Source: G965226155 sp965226155
Lineage (GTDB): Bacteria; Pseudomonadota; Gammaproteobacteria; Eutrophobiales; Eutrophobiaceae
NCBI GenBank assembly: GCA_965226155.1
Contig: OZ245331.1
Span: forward strand, 1,922,001 to 1,986,000
DNA: 64,000 nt
Reading direction: 5' to 3'
A program made the position numbers and the translations under genes. Shown here piece after piece: positions 34,218 to 44,179 of this stretch. Every line of letters begins with the position of its first letter. Within the stretch, counting starts at the first letter, position 1. The notes beneath the pieces are model-generated. The model ran no database searches and was not told the origin of the DNA. It was given only the letters and a program-made list of their open reading frames with translations.

Positions 34218-34802
34218 ATGCGACAAACTTCATCTCTGCGCATAAGGAATGATCCACAACATATCACCATCAAGTGTAACAACAGGGAAAACATGTTTTA
34301 CGAGGACTCTGACTATCAATATTGCCTGACCCAACTAAAAAAGGCCGTTGATCAATTTAGATGTAGATTACACGCCTATGTACTCACACCAGAAAATATT
34401 CAGGTATTGCTTTCTTCACAAAATAATAGTTGTGTTGTTAAGGCAGTGGAATTATTAGAACAAGAATATATGCAGCATTTTAATGTCACTCATAGACGGA
34501 TTTATAGGACACTTGAACTAGATTTTTCCATGGTACGTGTGGATGAAGAGTAGCACTTGTTGAAATACCATAAATATATCGAAATGGTTCCGGTCCGAGT
34601 TAGGTTGGTTGACCATCCTGCTGATTATCCCTGGTCCAGTTTTACTTGTAATGTGGAGGGTGAGGAAAGTGGTTTGTTGTGTCCACATCCAATATATTTG
34701 GCTTTAGGGCGTGATGATCAAGAGAGGCAAAGCAGATATCGAGATTTGGTTACTGGATTTTATCCGAGCGATACCAGACAATACTTCTCTTCAACTTTAT
34801 AG
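34218..34802 (+). pseudogene. REP-associated tyrosine transposase (Y1_Tnp), degenerate
   Basis: The frame follows the TnpA_REP family: HITIKCNNRENMFYEDSDY, then HAYVLTPENIQVLLSS, YHKYIEMVPVRVRLV, and HPADYPWSSF. Two defects are visible. The catalytic HUH motif (family phrase M-x-NHVH-L) reads ENIQ here, so both His are gone. A TAG at 34551-34553 also interrupts the frame, which then continues unchanged. The Tyr of KYIE survives. It can neither nick DNA nor be made full length. Confidence 0.85.
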
Positions 34803-34822
34803 CTATTTAACCAGATAAAACC

Positions 34823-35356
34823 ATGAGTATTAGACCATTTCTAGGCAAGAAACCGATTATTGCCGCAAGCGCATATGTGGATGAAATGGCAGTAGTTATT
34901 GGTGATGTGACCATAGGCGAGGATGCGTCTATTTGGCCGATGGTGGTTGCTCGAGGTGATGACCAGGCCATTGTTATCGGTGATCGTACCAACATCCAGG
35001 ATGGTAGCGTGCTCCATATCGCCAGCGACAATGAGCTATCACCCGGTGGGATCCCATGCCTCATTGGTAAAGATGTGACCGTGGGGCATAAAGTCATGCT
35101 ACATGCAGCTACGGAGGGTGATCGTTGTCTGATAGGGATGTCTTCCACAATTCTTGACGGGGCAGTTATCGAGGACGACACCATGGTTGGTGCAGGAAGT
35201 CTGGTACCCATGGGGAAACGGCTAGCGAGTGGGTATTTGTATGTCGGTGTACCGGAGAAACAGGTGCGCAAGCTCGGAGAAAAGAAAAAATATTTTATGC
35301 AATATGCTACTGAGCATTATATTGAAACCAAGAATAAATTCTTGAAAGGTCTTTAA
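34823..35356 (+). CDS. yrdA: Gamma-carbonic anhydrase family protein (YrdA/PaaY-like)
   Basis: Left-handed beta-helix hexapeptide protein of 177 residues, predicted to form a trimer with metal between subunits. The hexapeptide turns run from VIGDVTIGEDASIWPMVVAR through to VIEDDTMVGAGSLVPMGKRL. Metal-ligand His are seen in SVLHIAS, VTVGHKVMLHA. The usual C-terminal helix follows YVGVPEKQVRKL. Whether it has carbonic anhydrase activity is uncertain, as in most YrdA-type proteins. It stands just upstream of mnmG. Confidence 0.9.
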   Translation: MSIRPFLGKKPIIAASAYVDEMAVVIGDVTIGEDASIWPMVVARGDDQAIVIGDRTNIQDGSVLHIASDNELSPGGIPCLIGKDVTVGHKVMLHAATEGDRCLIGMSSTILDGAVIEDDTMVGAGSLVPMGKRLASGYLYVGVPEKQVRKLGEKKKYFMQYATEHYIETKNKFLKGL

Positions 35357-35390
35357 TTAACTGCTCTAAGTCACATATACTGCGCGCCCT

Positions 35391-37286
35391 ATGAATAACT
35401 ATCCTCAACAATTTGACGTTATCGTTGTTGGTGGCGGACATGCCGGTACCGAAGCCGCGCTTGCCTCCGCACGGATAGGTGCGAAGACGTTGTTACTTAC
35501 ACAAAGTATCGAGACCCTGGGTCAAATGTCCTGCAACCCAGCCATAGGCGGCATCGGCAAGGGGCATCTCGTTAAAGAGATAGACGCCCTTGGTGGTCTT
35601 ATGGCTAGAGCGGCGGATAAAAGCGGGATTCAGTTTCGTATTCTTAATGCGCGCAAAGGACCAGCGGTTCGGGCCACCCGTGCTCAAATCGATCGCACAT
35701 TATATAGAGGTGTTGTGCGAGGTTTTTTGGAGGCACAGCCCAATCTCCACATTTTCCAGCAATCGGTTGATGACCTTATTGTTGAAGGCGACCGTGTTTG
35801 CGGTGTGATCACACAAATGGGTCTTCGATTTCAGAGCCGTGCCGTTGTGTTGACAGTAGGAACCTTTCTTGGCGGCAAGATTCATGTCGGTGATGCACAA
35901 TATCAGGGCGGTCGTGCAGGCGATGCACCATCTAATACTCTTTCAGCAAGATTGCGGGAGTTTCCATTTCGCGTCGACCGTTTAAAAACTGGTACCCCGC
36001 CACGTATCGATGGCAACACAATCGATTATTCCAAACTAGAACAGCAACCAGGTGATCAACCCATACCGGTGTTTTCTTTTACCGGTAATGAAGATGATCA
36101 TCCAAACCAAGTGGCGTGTCATATTACTCATACTAATATCAAAACTCATGACTTGATTCGACAATCTCTGGATAGGTCACCAATGTACAATGGTCAGATA
36201 AACAGTACCGGGCCACGTTATTGCCCGTCTATTGAAGACAAAGTAGTTCGTTTTTCCGATAAAACCTCACATCAGATCTTTATTGAGCCAGAAGGACTGA
36301 ACACTAACGAGGTGTACCCAAACGGCATTTCAACTAGCTTGCCGTTTGATGTGCAATATGATTTGGTCCGTTCTATTCGCGGGTTTGAGCAGGCTCACAT
36401 TACCCGGCCAGGTTATGCGATTGAATATGATTTTTTTGATCCCCGTGACTTGCAGCCTTGGTTGGAGACGAAATTTATACCCGGATTGTATTTTGCAGGG
36501 CAGATTAACGGTACAACTGGTTACGAGGAAGCAGCTGCACAAGGACTGATTGCCGGTATGAATGCTGCGCTCAAGGTTAAGGACAAATCACCATGGAGTC
36601 CGAGACGTGATCAAGCCTATATCGGTGTTTTGATTGATGATCTTATTACTCGCGGTACCAGTGAACCTTATCGCATGTTTACAAGCCGGGCAGAATACCG
36701 CCTGTTATTAAGAGAAGACAATGCCGATCTGCGACTGACTGAAATAGGGCATAGCTTGGGATTGGTAGACGATCACCAATGGCAGCTATTTTCAGATAAA
36801 CAGGCGGCAATATTCAAGGAGCAACATAGACTAGAACAAATTTGGGTAACACCTGACAACTTATCAGAAGCTGATGCCATCTCGATTATGGGAAAGGCGC
36901 TTACCAAGGAGAACAACTTGCTTCAACTCCTACGACGTCCGGAAGTCAGTTATGAAAAACTAATGAAGTTACCTTTTGTTGAAGACTTGAACCAGTCGAA
37001 GGTAATTACCGACCAGGTTGAAATCCAGGCGAAGTACCATGGTTATATCGTTCGCCAACAAGAAGAGATCGATAGAAACCTGCGAGATGAAAATACGCCT
37101 TTGCCGGATGACCTTAATTATAATTCTGTCCATGGGCTTTCAAATGAAGTGAGCCAAAAATTTATTTCACAACGGCCTTACACATTGGGTCATGCTGCTA
37201 GAATACCCGGAGTCACACCCGCAGCGATATCACTGCTCAGGATTTATCTAAAAAAGCGTTCCATCATTCTCAAACGATCAGCCTGA
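35391..37286 (+). CDS. mnmG: tRNA uridine 5-carboxymethylaminomethyl modification enzyme MnmG (GidA)
   Basis: With MnmE it installs the cmnm5 group on wobble U34 of several tRNAs. Its 631 residues match the family length. FAD motif VVGGGHAGTEAALASARIG is near the start, GQMSCNPAIGGIGKGHLVKEID follows, then GDAPSNTLS, RLKTGTPPRID, and YCPSIEDKVVRF; all are signatures of GidA. Together with rsmG, parA and parB it forms the classic gid-par cluster near many replication origins. The partner mnmE is not in the window. No lesions seen. Confidence 0.97.
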   Translation: MNNYPQQFDVIVVGGGHAGTEAALASARIGAKTLLLTQSIETLGQMSCNPAIGGIGKGHLVKEIDALGGLMARAADKSGIQFRILNARKGPAVRATRAQIDRTLYRGVVRGFLEAQPNLHIFQQSVDDLIVEGDRVCGVITQMGLRFQSRAVVLTVGTFLGGKIHVGDAQYQGGRAGDAPSNTLSARLREFPFRVDRLKTGTPPRIDGNTIDYSKLEQQPGDQPIPVFSFTGNEDDHPNQVACHITHTNIKTHDLIRQSLDRSPMYNGQINSTGPRYCPSIEDKVVRFSDKTSHQIFIEPEGLNTNEVYPNGISTSLPFDVQYDLVRSIRGFEQAHITRPGYAIEYDFFDPRDLQPWLETKFIPGLYFAGQINGTTGYEEAAAQGLIAGMNAALKVKDKSPWSPRRDQAYIGVLIDDLITRGTSEPYRMFTSRAEYRLLLREDNADLRLTEIGHSLGLVDDHQWQLFSDKQAAIFKEQHRLEQIWVTPDNLSEADAISIMGKALTKENNLLQLLRRPEVSYEKLMKLPFVEDLNQSKVITDQVEIQAKYHGYIVRQQEEIDRNLRDENTPLPDDLNYNSVHGLSNEVSQKFISQRPYTLGHAARIPGVTPAAISLLRIYLKKRSIILKRSA

Positions 37287-37292
37287 TCTGCC

Positions 37293-37913
37293 TTGTTAGC
37301 TCCGGAGATATCAGAGACATTAATATCCGGTATTAGATCATTGGGGGAAGATCCAGATCAGCATCCAATAAATCATTATCTGCAGTATATTTCCCAGTTA
37401 AAAAAATGGAGCAAGGCTTATAATTTGACTTCAATAACTGAGGATGTGTCAATTGTGACTCATCATTTGCTCGATAGTCTTTCCTTGCTTCCTTTTATCC
37501 ATGGTGATCGCTGTCTTGATGTAGGGACAGGTGCTGGTTTGCCTGGCCTGGTCCTGGCACTGGCGAGACCAGATCTTCATTGGGTGTTGCTCGACAGTCG
37601 GATAAAAAAGATACGCTTTTTAAATCATATCCTTCTCGAACTAAAGCCTGAAAATGTAGAGATTGTTCATCAGCGAGTCGAAGATTACCGGCCAGATCAG
37701 TCGTTTACATCAATCGTAATGCGAGCTGTGACATCATTGGCTGATTTCCAAGCACTTACCGCTCACTTGAAGGATAGTGATTGTTATTTATTGGCCATGA
37801 AAGGGAGTTTACCCGATCGTGAATTAGCTGAGATAAAGGCAATGCAAACGTCTGTAAATAGGGTGATTGTTCCTGGACTCGATGCTGAACGGCACGTCGT
37901 TGCTATGCATTAA
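37293..37913 (+). CDS. rsmG: 16S rRNA (guanine-527-N7)-methyltransferase RsmG (GidB)
   Basis: AdoMet-dependent methylation of G527 in 16S rRNA. It has 206 residues with the AdoMet loop CLDVGTGAGLPGLVLALARP, preceded by HHLLDSLSLLP, and VMRAVTSLADF near the C-terminus. The start is TTG at 37293, the only in-frame option before conserved sequence, 6 bp after the mnmG stop, so the two are co-translated. Confidence 0.95.
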   Translation: MLAPEISETLISGIRSLGEDPDQHPINHYLQYISQLKKWSKAYNLTSITEDVSIVTHHLLDSLSLLPFIHGDRCLDVGTGAGLPGLVLALARPDLHWVLLDSRIKKIRFLNHILLELKPENVEIVHQRVEDYRPDQSFTSIVMRAVTSLADFQALTAHLKDSDCYLLAMKGSLPDRELAEIKAMQTSVNRVIVPGLDAERHVVAMH

Positions 37914-37993
37914 ACTATATTTGTCAGGGTGACATAGGACAATGCAACTATGTCATAATGGTCCAATGCAATTAACAAAAAAACCTCACCAAT

Positions 37994-38767
37994 ATGTCTA
38001 AAATCATTGCCGTTGCGAACCAGAAAGGTGGGGTAGGAAAGACCACCACCAGTGTGAATCTGAGTGCATCTATGGCAGCGACAAAACGTGGCATATTGCT
38101 GGTTGATCTTGACCCACAGGGTAATGCCACTATGGGAAGTGGTATCAACAAGAACGATTTAGAAACTAGCAGCTATGAAGTGCTTATGGGTGATAAGTCT
38201 ATCAAAGAGGTAATCATTCGATCGGAAGAAAGTCAGTATGATGTGTTACCCAGTAATTCAGATCTGACCGGTGCAGAGCTAGCGCTGTTAGATGAAATAG
38301 CGCGGGAAATTAGATTAAAAAAGGCTCTGGAACAAGTAGAGAATGAATACGAATTCATTTTTATCGATTGTCCGCCTTCTTTAAATATGTTGACGGTCAA
38401 TGCGCTGGTCGCTTCTAACTCGGTTATCATTCCTATGCAGTGTGAATATTATGCCCTTGAAGGATTGAGTGCATTATTAGAGACAATTGAGAAGATCCGA
38501 AAATATTTTAATCCCAATCTCAAGGTTGAAGGCCTATTAAGGACGATGTTTGATCCCAGGAACAACTTGGCCAACGAGGTTTCTGCACAATTATTGGATC
38601 ATTTTGGTGACAGGGTTTACCGAACTATTATTCCTCGAAATGTTAGGTTGGCGGAGGCACCGAGTCACGGCCTGCCTATCATTACTTATGATCGGGCCTC
38701 TAGAGGCGCGATGGCCTATCTTGCACTCGCGGGTGAAATGTTGAATCGCGAGGGTAAAGCAGCGTAA
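37994..38767 (+). CDS. parA: Chromosome partition ATPase ParA (Soj)
   Basis: Walker-type ATPase that positions ParB-parS complexes on the nucleoid. It has 257 residues with the deviant Walker A AVANQKGGVGKTTTSVNLSA near the start, VDLDPQGNATMGSGI and Walker B FIFIDCPPSLNML. It is followed after 15 bp by parB, the normal chromosomal order. Confidence 0.96.
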   Translation: MSKIIAVANQKGGVGKTTTSVNLSASMAATKRGILLVDLDPQGNATMGSGINKNDLETSSYEVLMGDKSIKEVIIRSEESQYDVLPSNSDLTGAELALLDEIAREIRLKKALEQVENEYEFIFIDCPPSLNMLTVNALVASNSVIIPMQCEYYALEGLSALLETIEKIRKYFNPNLKVEGLLRTMFDPRNNLANEVSAQLLDHFGDRVYRTIIPRNVRLAEAPSHGLPIITYDRASRGAMAYLALAGEMLNREGKAA

Positions 38768-38782
38768 TGTTAAAGAAAAGTT

Positions 38783-39643
38783 ATGGTTGCTAGAAAAAAA
38801 GGCCTGGGAAAAGGTTTGGACGCCTTGTTGGGTGTAAATAGTTTGGATCCAATTGCGGGGTTAGATAGCACTTTGAGTGCAGTTCCTGTCGATCTGATGC
38901 AACGAAGCAACTATCAGCCGAGGAAAGAGTTCGATCAGGAAGCATTACAGGACCTTGTTAATTCCATTAAGGCGCAAGGTATCATTCAACCCGTAGTGGT
39001 TAGACCAGTTGCAAATGGTAAATATGAGATCATCGCCGGAGAGCGTCGCTGGCGTGCAGCACAACTTGCCGGATTACATGAAGTTCCAGTCATTGTACGC
39101 AATGCCGATGATTTAGAGGCAATGAGCCTGGCGTTAATCGAAAATATACAACGTGAAGATTTAAAGCCGCTAGAGCAAGCACGTGGGTTGCACCGGCTTA
39201 TAGGTGAGTTTGAAATGACTCACGATGCCGTGGCCGAAGCCATAGGTCGGTCACGTTCGACCATTACCAACCTACTTCGCTTACTTGAGCTTTCTCCCAC
39301 TGTGAAAGAATTGATGGATAATGGGGGGCTGGAAATGGGCCATGGACGTGCACTGTTGTCTCTAGCCCATGAGGAGCAGATAGAACTAGCGCGAGATATC
39401 GTCAAAAAAGGATTGTCTGTTCGAGAAACCGAGGCTAGGGTGCGTAAGCTACTAGGTAGAACCGCAAACAAAAAGCAGGTCACAAAACCGAGTGATCCTA
39501 ATATTAAACACCTTGAAAACGACTTGTCAGAACGATTAGGTGCACCAGTTACGATTAGGCATAAAAACAAAGGAAATGGCGTATTTGAAATTCAATATAA
39601 TTCACTCGATGAGCTAGATGGAATTCTTTCGAAGATTAAGTAA
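38783..39643 (+). CDS. parB: Chromosome partition protein ParB (Spo0J)
   Basis: Binds parS and spreads using CTP. Its 286 residues include a ParB/Srx-fold N-terminal domain (NYQPRKEFDQEALQDLVNSI, GIIQPVVVRPVANG, IIAGERRWRAAQLAG), the helix-turn-helix (DAVAEAIGRSRSTITNLLRL) and a C-terminal dimerisation domain. The CTP-binding GERR box is intact. No perfect parS palindrome was noticed in the gene by eye, which does not exclude one. Confidence 0.96.
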   Translation: MVARKKGLGKGLDALLGVNSLDPIAGLDSTLSAVPVDLMQRSNYQPRKEFDQEALQDLVNSIKAQGIIQPVVVRPVANGKYEIIAGERRWRAAQLAGLHEVPVIVRNADDLEAMSLALIENIQREDLKPLEQARGLHRLIGEFEMTHDAVAEAIGRSRSTITNLLRLLELSPTVKELMDNGGLEMGHGRALLSLAHEEQIELARDIVKKGLSVRETEARVRKLLGRTANKKQVTKPSDPNIKHLENDLSERLGAPVTIRHKNKGNGVFEIQYNSLDELDGILSKIK

Positions 39644-39819
39644 CAAACGATTAATTCACTAAAATTCAACAATTTGTGCGATGCTGCGATTGATTCATCA
39701 GGCGTAGCTATTTATACTGACATGTCTGATCGTAGCGTTTATATAGGGATAGGTAAGCGGTTAGATCTACCAGCAGTGGATAAAAGATAAATTGTTAATA
39801 AAGACCACGGGTAGCGGCG

Positions 39820-40245
39820 GTGAAGGACAATACAGATAAAAACAAGTCCGTCGCATACAGAATGCTGGCCATAGAGACAGTCATCACATGTGTTGTTGCA
39901 ATAATAGTAGTCTTTGGAGCGAATATTGGCTTAGCCCTCTCAGTTGTTATAGGTGGGTTAGCTTTTATTATCCCCAACGCGTATTTTGCAAAATATGTAT
40001 TTAGACACTCTGCGGCAGATTCTCCACAAATCGCCATAAGGTGGTTTTATGTTGGAGAAGTTATAAAGATTTTCGCTACAGTGCTGATTTTTACATTTAG
40101 TTTTTTAATGTTTGACCAGCTAAATGTCCCAGCAATAATTTTGACATATGTTTCGATGTTGGTTTTGAATTTATTGGGTAATTCAATATTGATGAGTAAC
40201 CCAGGCACTACGGCAGGGAAAATGGATAATAATAATGGCGACTGA
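39820..40245 (+). CDS. atpI: ATP synthase protein I
   Basis: A small four-helix membrane protein that opens the atp operon and helps assemble the c-ring. A GTG start is used. There are four hydrophobic segments, with the FGANIGLALSVVIGGLAFIIPN block and AKYVFRHSA typical of AtpI. Its 3' end overlaps atpB by 11 bp. The 176 bp upstream, between parB and atpI, should hold the operon promoter. Confidence 0.9.
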   Translation: MKDNTDKNKSVAYRMLAIETVITCVVAIIVVFGANIGLALSVVIGGLAFIIPNAYFAKYVFRHSAADSPQIAIRWFYVGEVIKIFATVLIFTFSFLMFDQLNVPAIILTYVSMLVLNLLGNSILMSNPGTTAGKMDNNNGD

Positions 40246-41125
40246 AGAAGGGGCCTTAACATCTAACGAATACATGCAACACCATTTGCAGAATATGGTG
40301 TTGGGCAAATTGCCTGTTGGGTATGAACGTGCAGATGGACATGTTGTCGAGTATGAGACGTGGACACTGGCTCACAGTCCACAGGAAGCCAAGGATATGG
40401 GCTTCTGGTCTTATAATGTAGATACTTTAGGGTGGTCAATCTTTCTTGGTTTAGTATTTACCTTCCTATTTCACCGTATTGCTAAAAAATCATCTGAAGG
40501 AGCACCAACAGGTTTTCATAACTTTATTGAGATGGTGGTTGAATTCGTTAACCAGAATGTCAAAGAAATTTTTCATGCAAAAAACGATGTTATTCCCCCA
40601 CTCTCATTGACAATATTTGTTTGGATTGTATTGATGAATACTATGGATCTCATTCCGGTTGATGTTTTGCCACTTCTGGCCCAGACAATTTCAGGTGACC
40701 CACATTTGTATTTTAAGGTTGTGCCAACAACTGATCCGAATATTACCTTTGGAATGTCAATTGGAATATTTATCCTAATTATTTTTTATAGTATCAAAAT
40801 GAAAGGGATCGGTGGTTTTATTGGTGAATTGACACTGCATCCGTTTCAGTCAAAAAATATTTTTGTTCAGATACTTTTTATACCGTTTAATTTTTTACTC
40901 GAAGGTGTCAGCCTTGTAGCAAAACCCGTTTCACTGGCATTGCGGCTTTTTGGGAACCTGTATGCAGGTGAATTAATTTTCTTATTGATTGCGATGTTAG
41001 GATACTGGCAGCTACCATTGCATTTTGTTTGGGCGGTTTTTCATATATTAATTGTGTTATTACAGGCATTTGTATTTATGATGCTGACAATAGTGTATTT
41101 AAGTATGGCTTGCGAGCATCATTAG
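40235..41125 (+). CDS. atpB: ATP synthase F0 subunit a
   Basis: Proton half-channels of F0. A protein of 296 residues with the essential Arg in SLALRLFGNLYAGELIF and conserved NTMDLIPVD and HILIVLLQAFVFMMLTIVYL. Overlaps the end of atpI. Ends in TAG. Confidence 0.96.
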   Translation: MATEEGALTSNEYMQHHLQNMVLGKLPVGYERADGHVVEYETWTLAHSPQEAKDMGFWSYNVDTLGWSIFLGLVFTFLFHRIAKKSSEGAPTGFHNFIEMVVEFVNQNVKEIFHAKNDVIPPLSLTIFVWIVLMNTMDLIPVDVLPLLAQTISGDPHLYFKVVPTTDPNITFGMSIGIFILIIFYSIKMKGIGGFIGELTLHPFQSKNIFVQILFIPFNFLLEGVSLVAKPVSLALRLFGNLYAGELIFLLIAMLGYWQLPLHFVWAVFHILIVLLQAFVFMMLTIVYLSMACEHH

Positions 41126-41172
41126 AAGTTGGTTTTTATTTTTTAATTTTACGCAGAAGACTGGAGGATATA

Positions 41173-41427
41173 ATGGAACAAATTCTGGCTTTTACATCGC
41201 TAGGTGTATTAATTGTACTGGGTATGGGTGCATTTGGGACTGCAATTGGTTTTGGAACATTAGGTGGTAAATTTCTGGAAGGTTCAGCTCGCCAGCCTGA
41301 ATTGGCGCCTATGCTTCAAGGTAAGATGTTTCTGGTAGCAGGACTCATCGATGCTGTAACCATGATCGGAATAGGTATCGGTATGTGGTTTACCCTTGCC
41401 AATCCATTTCTTGCTTATCTGCAATAA
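41173..41427 (+). CDS. atpE: ATP synthase F0 subunit c
   Basis: Proton-carrying ring subunit. Start set at the ATG of MEQILAFTSLG (GGAGG eight bases upstream), giving 84 residues; the longer frame from 41029 is atpB overlap. Two transmembrane hairpins are visible, with the polar loop ARQPELAP and the proton-binding Asp60 in GLIDAVTMIGIGIG. Confidence 0.96.
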   Translation: MEQILAFTSLGVLIVLGMGAFGTAIGFGTLGGKFLEGSARQPELAPMLQGKMFLVAGLIDAVTMIGIGIGMWFTLANPFLAYLQ

Positions 41428-41478
41428 ACGTCTTGAGTGATAAATAACTTTTCACCTGTTAGATAAGAGGACGATTCT

Positions 41479-41949
41479 GTGAATTTTAATGCAACCCTGA
41501 TCGGGCAACTTATTGCGTTTTTAGTTTTTGTAGTATTTACGATGAAGTTTGTTTGGCCGTATCTTCTGAAGATGATGCATGATCGAGAGGCACGAATTGC
41601 TGATGGTCTTGCAGCTGCGGAAAAAGGTCAGGAGGCATTAGTTGAAGCTGAACAGCGTCATACTGAACTCCTGGATGAAGGCAAGCAAAAGGCAGCAGAA
41701 ATTATTGCCCAGGCACAGAATAGGGGAGATGAGATCATTGAAGAATCCAAGATCAATGCAAAGTCTGAAGGGGAAAGGTTAATTCATGCAGCACAAGCTG
41801 AAATTGAACGTGAAAAAACCCAGGCAAAAGAATCCTTAAAAGGCGAAGTTGCCGCATTGGCTCTTGCAGGTGCTGAACAGATACTCATGCGTGAAGTAGA
41901 CAAAAAAGCACACAATGAGATTCTCAATAAGCTTAGTTCAGAATTATAA
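41479..41949 (+). CDS. atpF: ATP synthase F0 subunit b
   Basis: Peripheral stalk. A GTG start preceded by AAGAGG. One N-terminal membrane helix (IGQLIAFLVFVVFTMKFVWP), then a long charged coiled-coil rich in Ala, Glu and Lys. Its length of 156 matches the family. Confidence 0.95.
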   Translation: MNFNATLIGQLIAFLVFVVFTMKFVWPYLLKMMHDREARIADGLAAAEKGQEALVEAEQRHTELLDEGKQKAAEIIAQAQNRGDEIIEESKINAKSEGERLIHAAQAEIEREKTQAKESLKGEVAALALAGAEQILMREVDKKAHNEILNKLSSEL

Positions 41950-41967
41950 GTAATTGGATAAGATAAA

Positions 41968-42504
41968 ATGCTTGATAACGCCACGATAGCCAGACCATAT
42001 GCCAGCGCAGTGTTTGAATACGCGCAAGAAGAAGGCAATATGGAGCAGTGGTCCTCCTTACTCGAATCATTAAGTCTTATCGTCCAGGATGAGCAAATGA
42101 GGCTGATATTAAGTAGCCCTAAAATTAGCCATGAGCAATTGCTGGAATTAATTACAGGGATCATAGGTAAGCAGAAATCAGCTGCTAGTATGAATTTTAT
42201 TAAAGTACTAATCAGTGCCAATCGTCTTAAATATGTTTCAAACATATACGAATTATTTGAAAAAAGACGGGCAGAAGCAGAAGGAAGAATGGAAGTAAAT
42301 GTTTTAACTGCTTATGAGCTCGAATCAAATCAGGGGAATAAGATTTCAGAAGTCATGAGCAGTAAACTTGGAAAGAAAGTAAATATTTCATCAGTTATTG
42401 ATAAATCCTTAATTGGTGGAATGATTATTAAAGCAGGTGATTCAGTTATAGATGCATCAATAAGAGGTCGATTAACAGAATTACATAACAATTTAACTGG
42501 GTAG
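41968..42504 (+). CDS. atpH: ATP synthase F1 subunit delta
   Basis: Links the stalk to the F1 head. Sequence starts TIARPYASAVFEYAQ, the family hallmark, and ends IGGMIIKAGDSVIDASIRGR, as in OSCP/delta proteins. Length 178. Ends in TAG. Confidence 0.95.
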   Translation: MLDNATIARPYASAVFEYAQEEGNMEQWSSLLESLSLIVQDEQMRLILSSPKISHEQLLELITGIIGKQKSAASMNFIKVLISANRLKYVSNIYELFEKRRAEAEGRMEVNVLTAYELESNQGNKISEVMSSKLGKKVNISSVIDKSLIGGMIIKAGDSVIDASIRGRLTELHNNLTG

Positions 42505-42539
42505 TTATTTATTAATTTGCTCGCAAGCGAGGAACAGTG

Positions 42540-44081
42540 ATGTCAATCAGCGCAACAGAAATCAGTGAACTGATAAAAAAGAAAATTAAAGATTTTGACC
42601 TTGATACTGAGGCTCGAACCGAAGGCACTATAGTCAGTCTTGCTGACGGGATTGCCCGGATACATGGTTTGAGTGATGCAATGCAAGGAGAAATGCTTGA
42701 GTTCCCGGGTAACACTTACGGGTTAGCCATGAACTTGGAAAGAGATTCAGTAGGTGCCGTAATATTAGGAAACTACCTACATCTTTCTGAGGGAGACACC
42801 GTCAAGTGTACCAAACGTATTCTTGAGGTCCCTGTAGGTGAAGCAATGCTTGGTCGTGTTGTTGATTCTTTGGGTAATCCCATAGATGGGAAAGGAGATG
42901 TTTCTACTGCCCATTCATCACCAATTGAAAAGATAGCACCAGGGGTTATTGATCGGCAATCGGTCTCTCAACCAGTCCAGTCAGGTTTGAAATCTATCGA
43001 TGCTATGGTCCCGGTTGGACGCGGTCAGCGTGAGTTGATTATTGGAGACAGACAAACAGGCAAAACTGCTGTCGCCATCGATACCATTATCAATCAGAAA
43101 GGTACCGGTATTAAATGTATATATGTTGCCATAGGCCAGAAAGCTTCTTCTATTAATGTAGTAATTAGAAAACTGGAAGAGCATGGTGCTATGGAACATA
43201 CCATCGTTGTTGCGGCAACAGCATCAGATTCAGCAGCAATGCAATACATTGCACCCTATTCTGGTTGTGCCATGGGTGAGTATTTCCGGGATAGGGGAGA
43301 AGATGCCCTGATCATTTATGATGATTTGACCAAACAAGCTTGGGCATATAGACAGGTTTCCCTGTTATTGAAAAGACCGCCTGGACGTGAAGCCTACCCC
43401 GGTGATGTTTTTTACTTGCATTCGCGATTGCTTGAGCGTGCCGCTCGAGTTAATGCAGTTTATGTCGAGCGCATTACAGGTGGTGAAGTTAAAGGAAAAA
43501 CCGGATCGTTAACTGCATTACCAATTATTGAAACCCAGGCAGGTGACGTATCAGCATTCGTGCCAACAAACGTAATCTCTATTACAGATGGGCAGATTTA
43601 CCTTGAAACAGATCTTTTTAATTCAGGTTTCCGTCCTGCCATTAATGCTGGCCTATCAGTGTCGCGAGTAGGTGGTGCAGCCCAGACTAAAGTTATTAAA
43701 AAACTTGGTGGGGGTATACGTCTAGCGCTTGCTCAGTATCGTGAGCTTGCAGCCTTCGCTCAGTTTGCTTCTGACTTAGATGAGGCAACCCGAAAGCAGT
43801 TGGAAAGAGGCCAACGGGTTATGGAATTAATGAAACAACATCAATATTCCCCACTAACCGTTGCAGATATGGCTATAAGTCTATTTGCTGTAGAAAAAGG
43901 CTATGTAGATGAAGTTGAGCTGGAGAAAATCGGAAGTTTCGAATCTGCACTGCATAGTTTTATGAATAGCAGCAAAAAGGATTTAATCACTAGAATAAAT
44001 GAGACAGGCGATTACAGTGATGAAATAGAAGCCGAGCTTCAGTCGGCCATTGAAGAGTTTAAGAAAGATCACAGTTGGTAG
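42540..44081 (+). CDS. atpA: ATP synthase F1 subunit alpha
   Basis: Non-catalytic nucleotide-binding subunit. The ATG at 42540 is preferred to the adjacent GTG because AGCGAGGAAC precedes it. P-loop GDRQTGKTAVA, VPTNVISITDGQIYLE and the catalytic-site Arg region PAINAGLSVSRVGGAAQ are intact over 513 residues. Ends in TAG. Confidence 0.97.
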   Translation: MSISATEISELIKKKIKDFDLDTEARTEGTIVSLADGIARIHGLSDAMQGEMLEFPGNTYGLAMNLERDSVGAVILGNYLHLSEGDTVKCTKRILEVPVGEAMLGRVVDSLGNPIDGKGDVSTAHSSPIEKIAPGVIDRQSVSQPVQSGLKSIDAMVPVGRGQRELIIGDRQTGKTAVAIDTIINQKGTGIKCIYVAIGQKASSINVVIRKLEEHGAMEHTIVVAATASDSAAMQYIAPYSGCAMGEYFRDRGEDALIIYDDLTKQAWAYRQVSLLLKRPPGREAYPGDVFYLHSRLLERAARVNAVYVERITGGEVKGKTGSLTALPIIETQAGDVSAFVPTNVISITDGQIYLETDLFNSGFRPAINAGLSVSRVGGAAQTKVIKKLGGGIRLALAQYRELAAFAQFASDLDEATRKQLERGQRVMELMKQHQYSPLTVADMAISLFAVEKGYVDEVELEKIGSFESALHSFMNSSKKDLITRINETGDYSDEIEAELQSAIEEFKKDHSW

Positions 44082-44179
44082 GGAATTTAGATGTTTCGAG
44101 TAATTTCATCATCAATCAATCGCTCGTTACTATTCGTCTGTAATGCGGACGATAAGCAACGGGCAACGAGTGACAAATA

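Noticed and set aside
41029..41172. Longer AtpE starting inside atpB
   Set aside because: The added residues are atpB read in another frame. The GGAGG-preceded ATG at 41173 gives the normal 84-residue subunit c.
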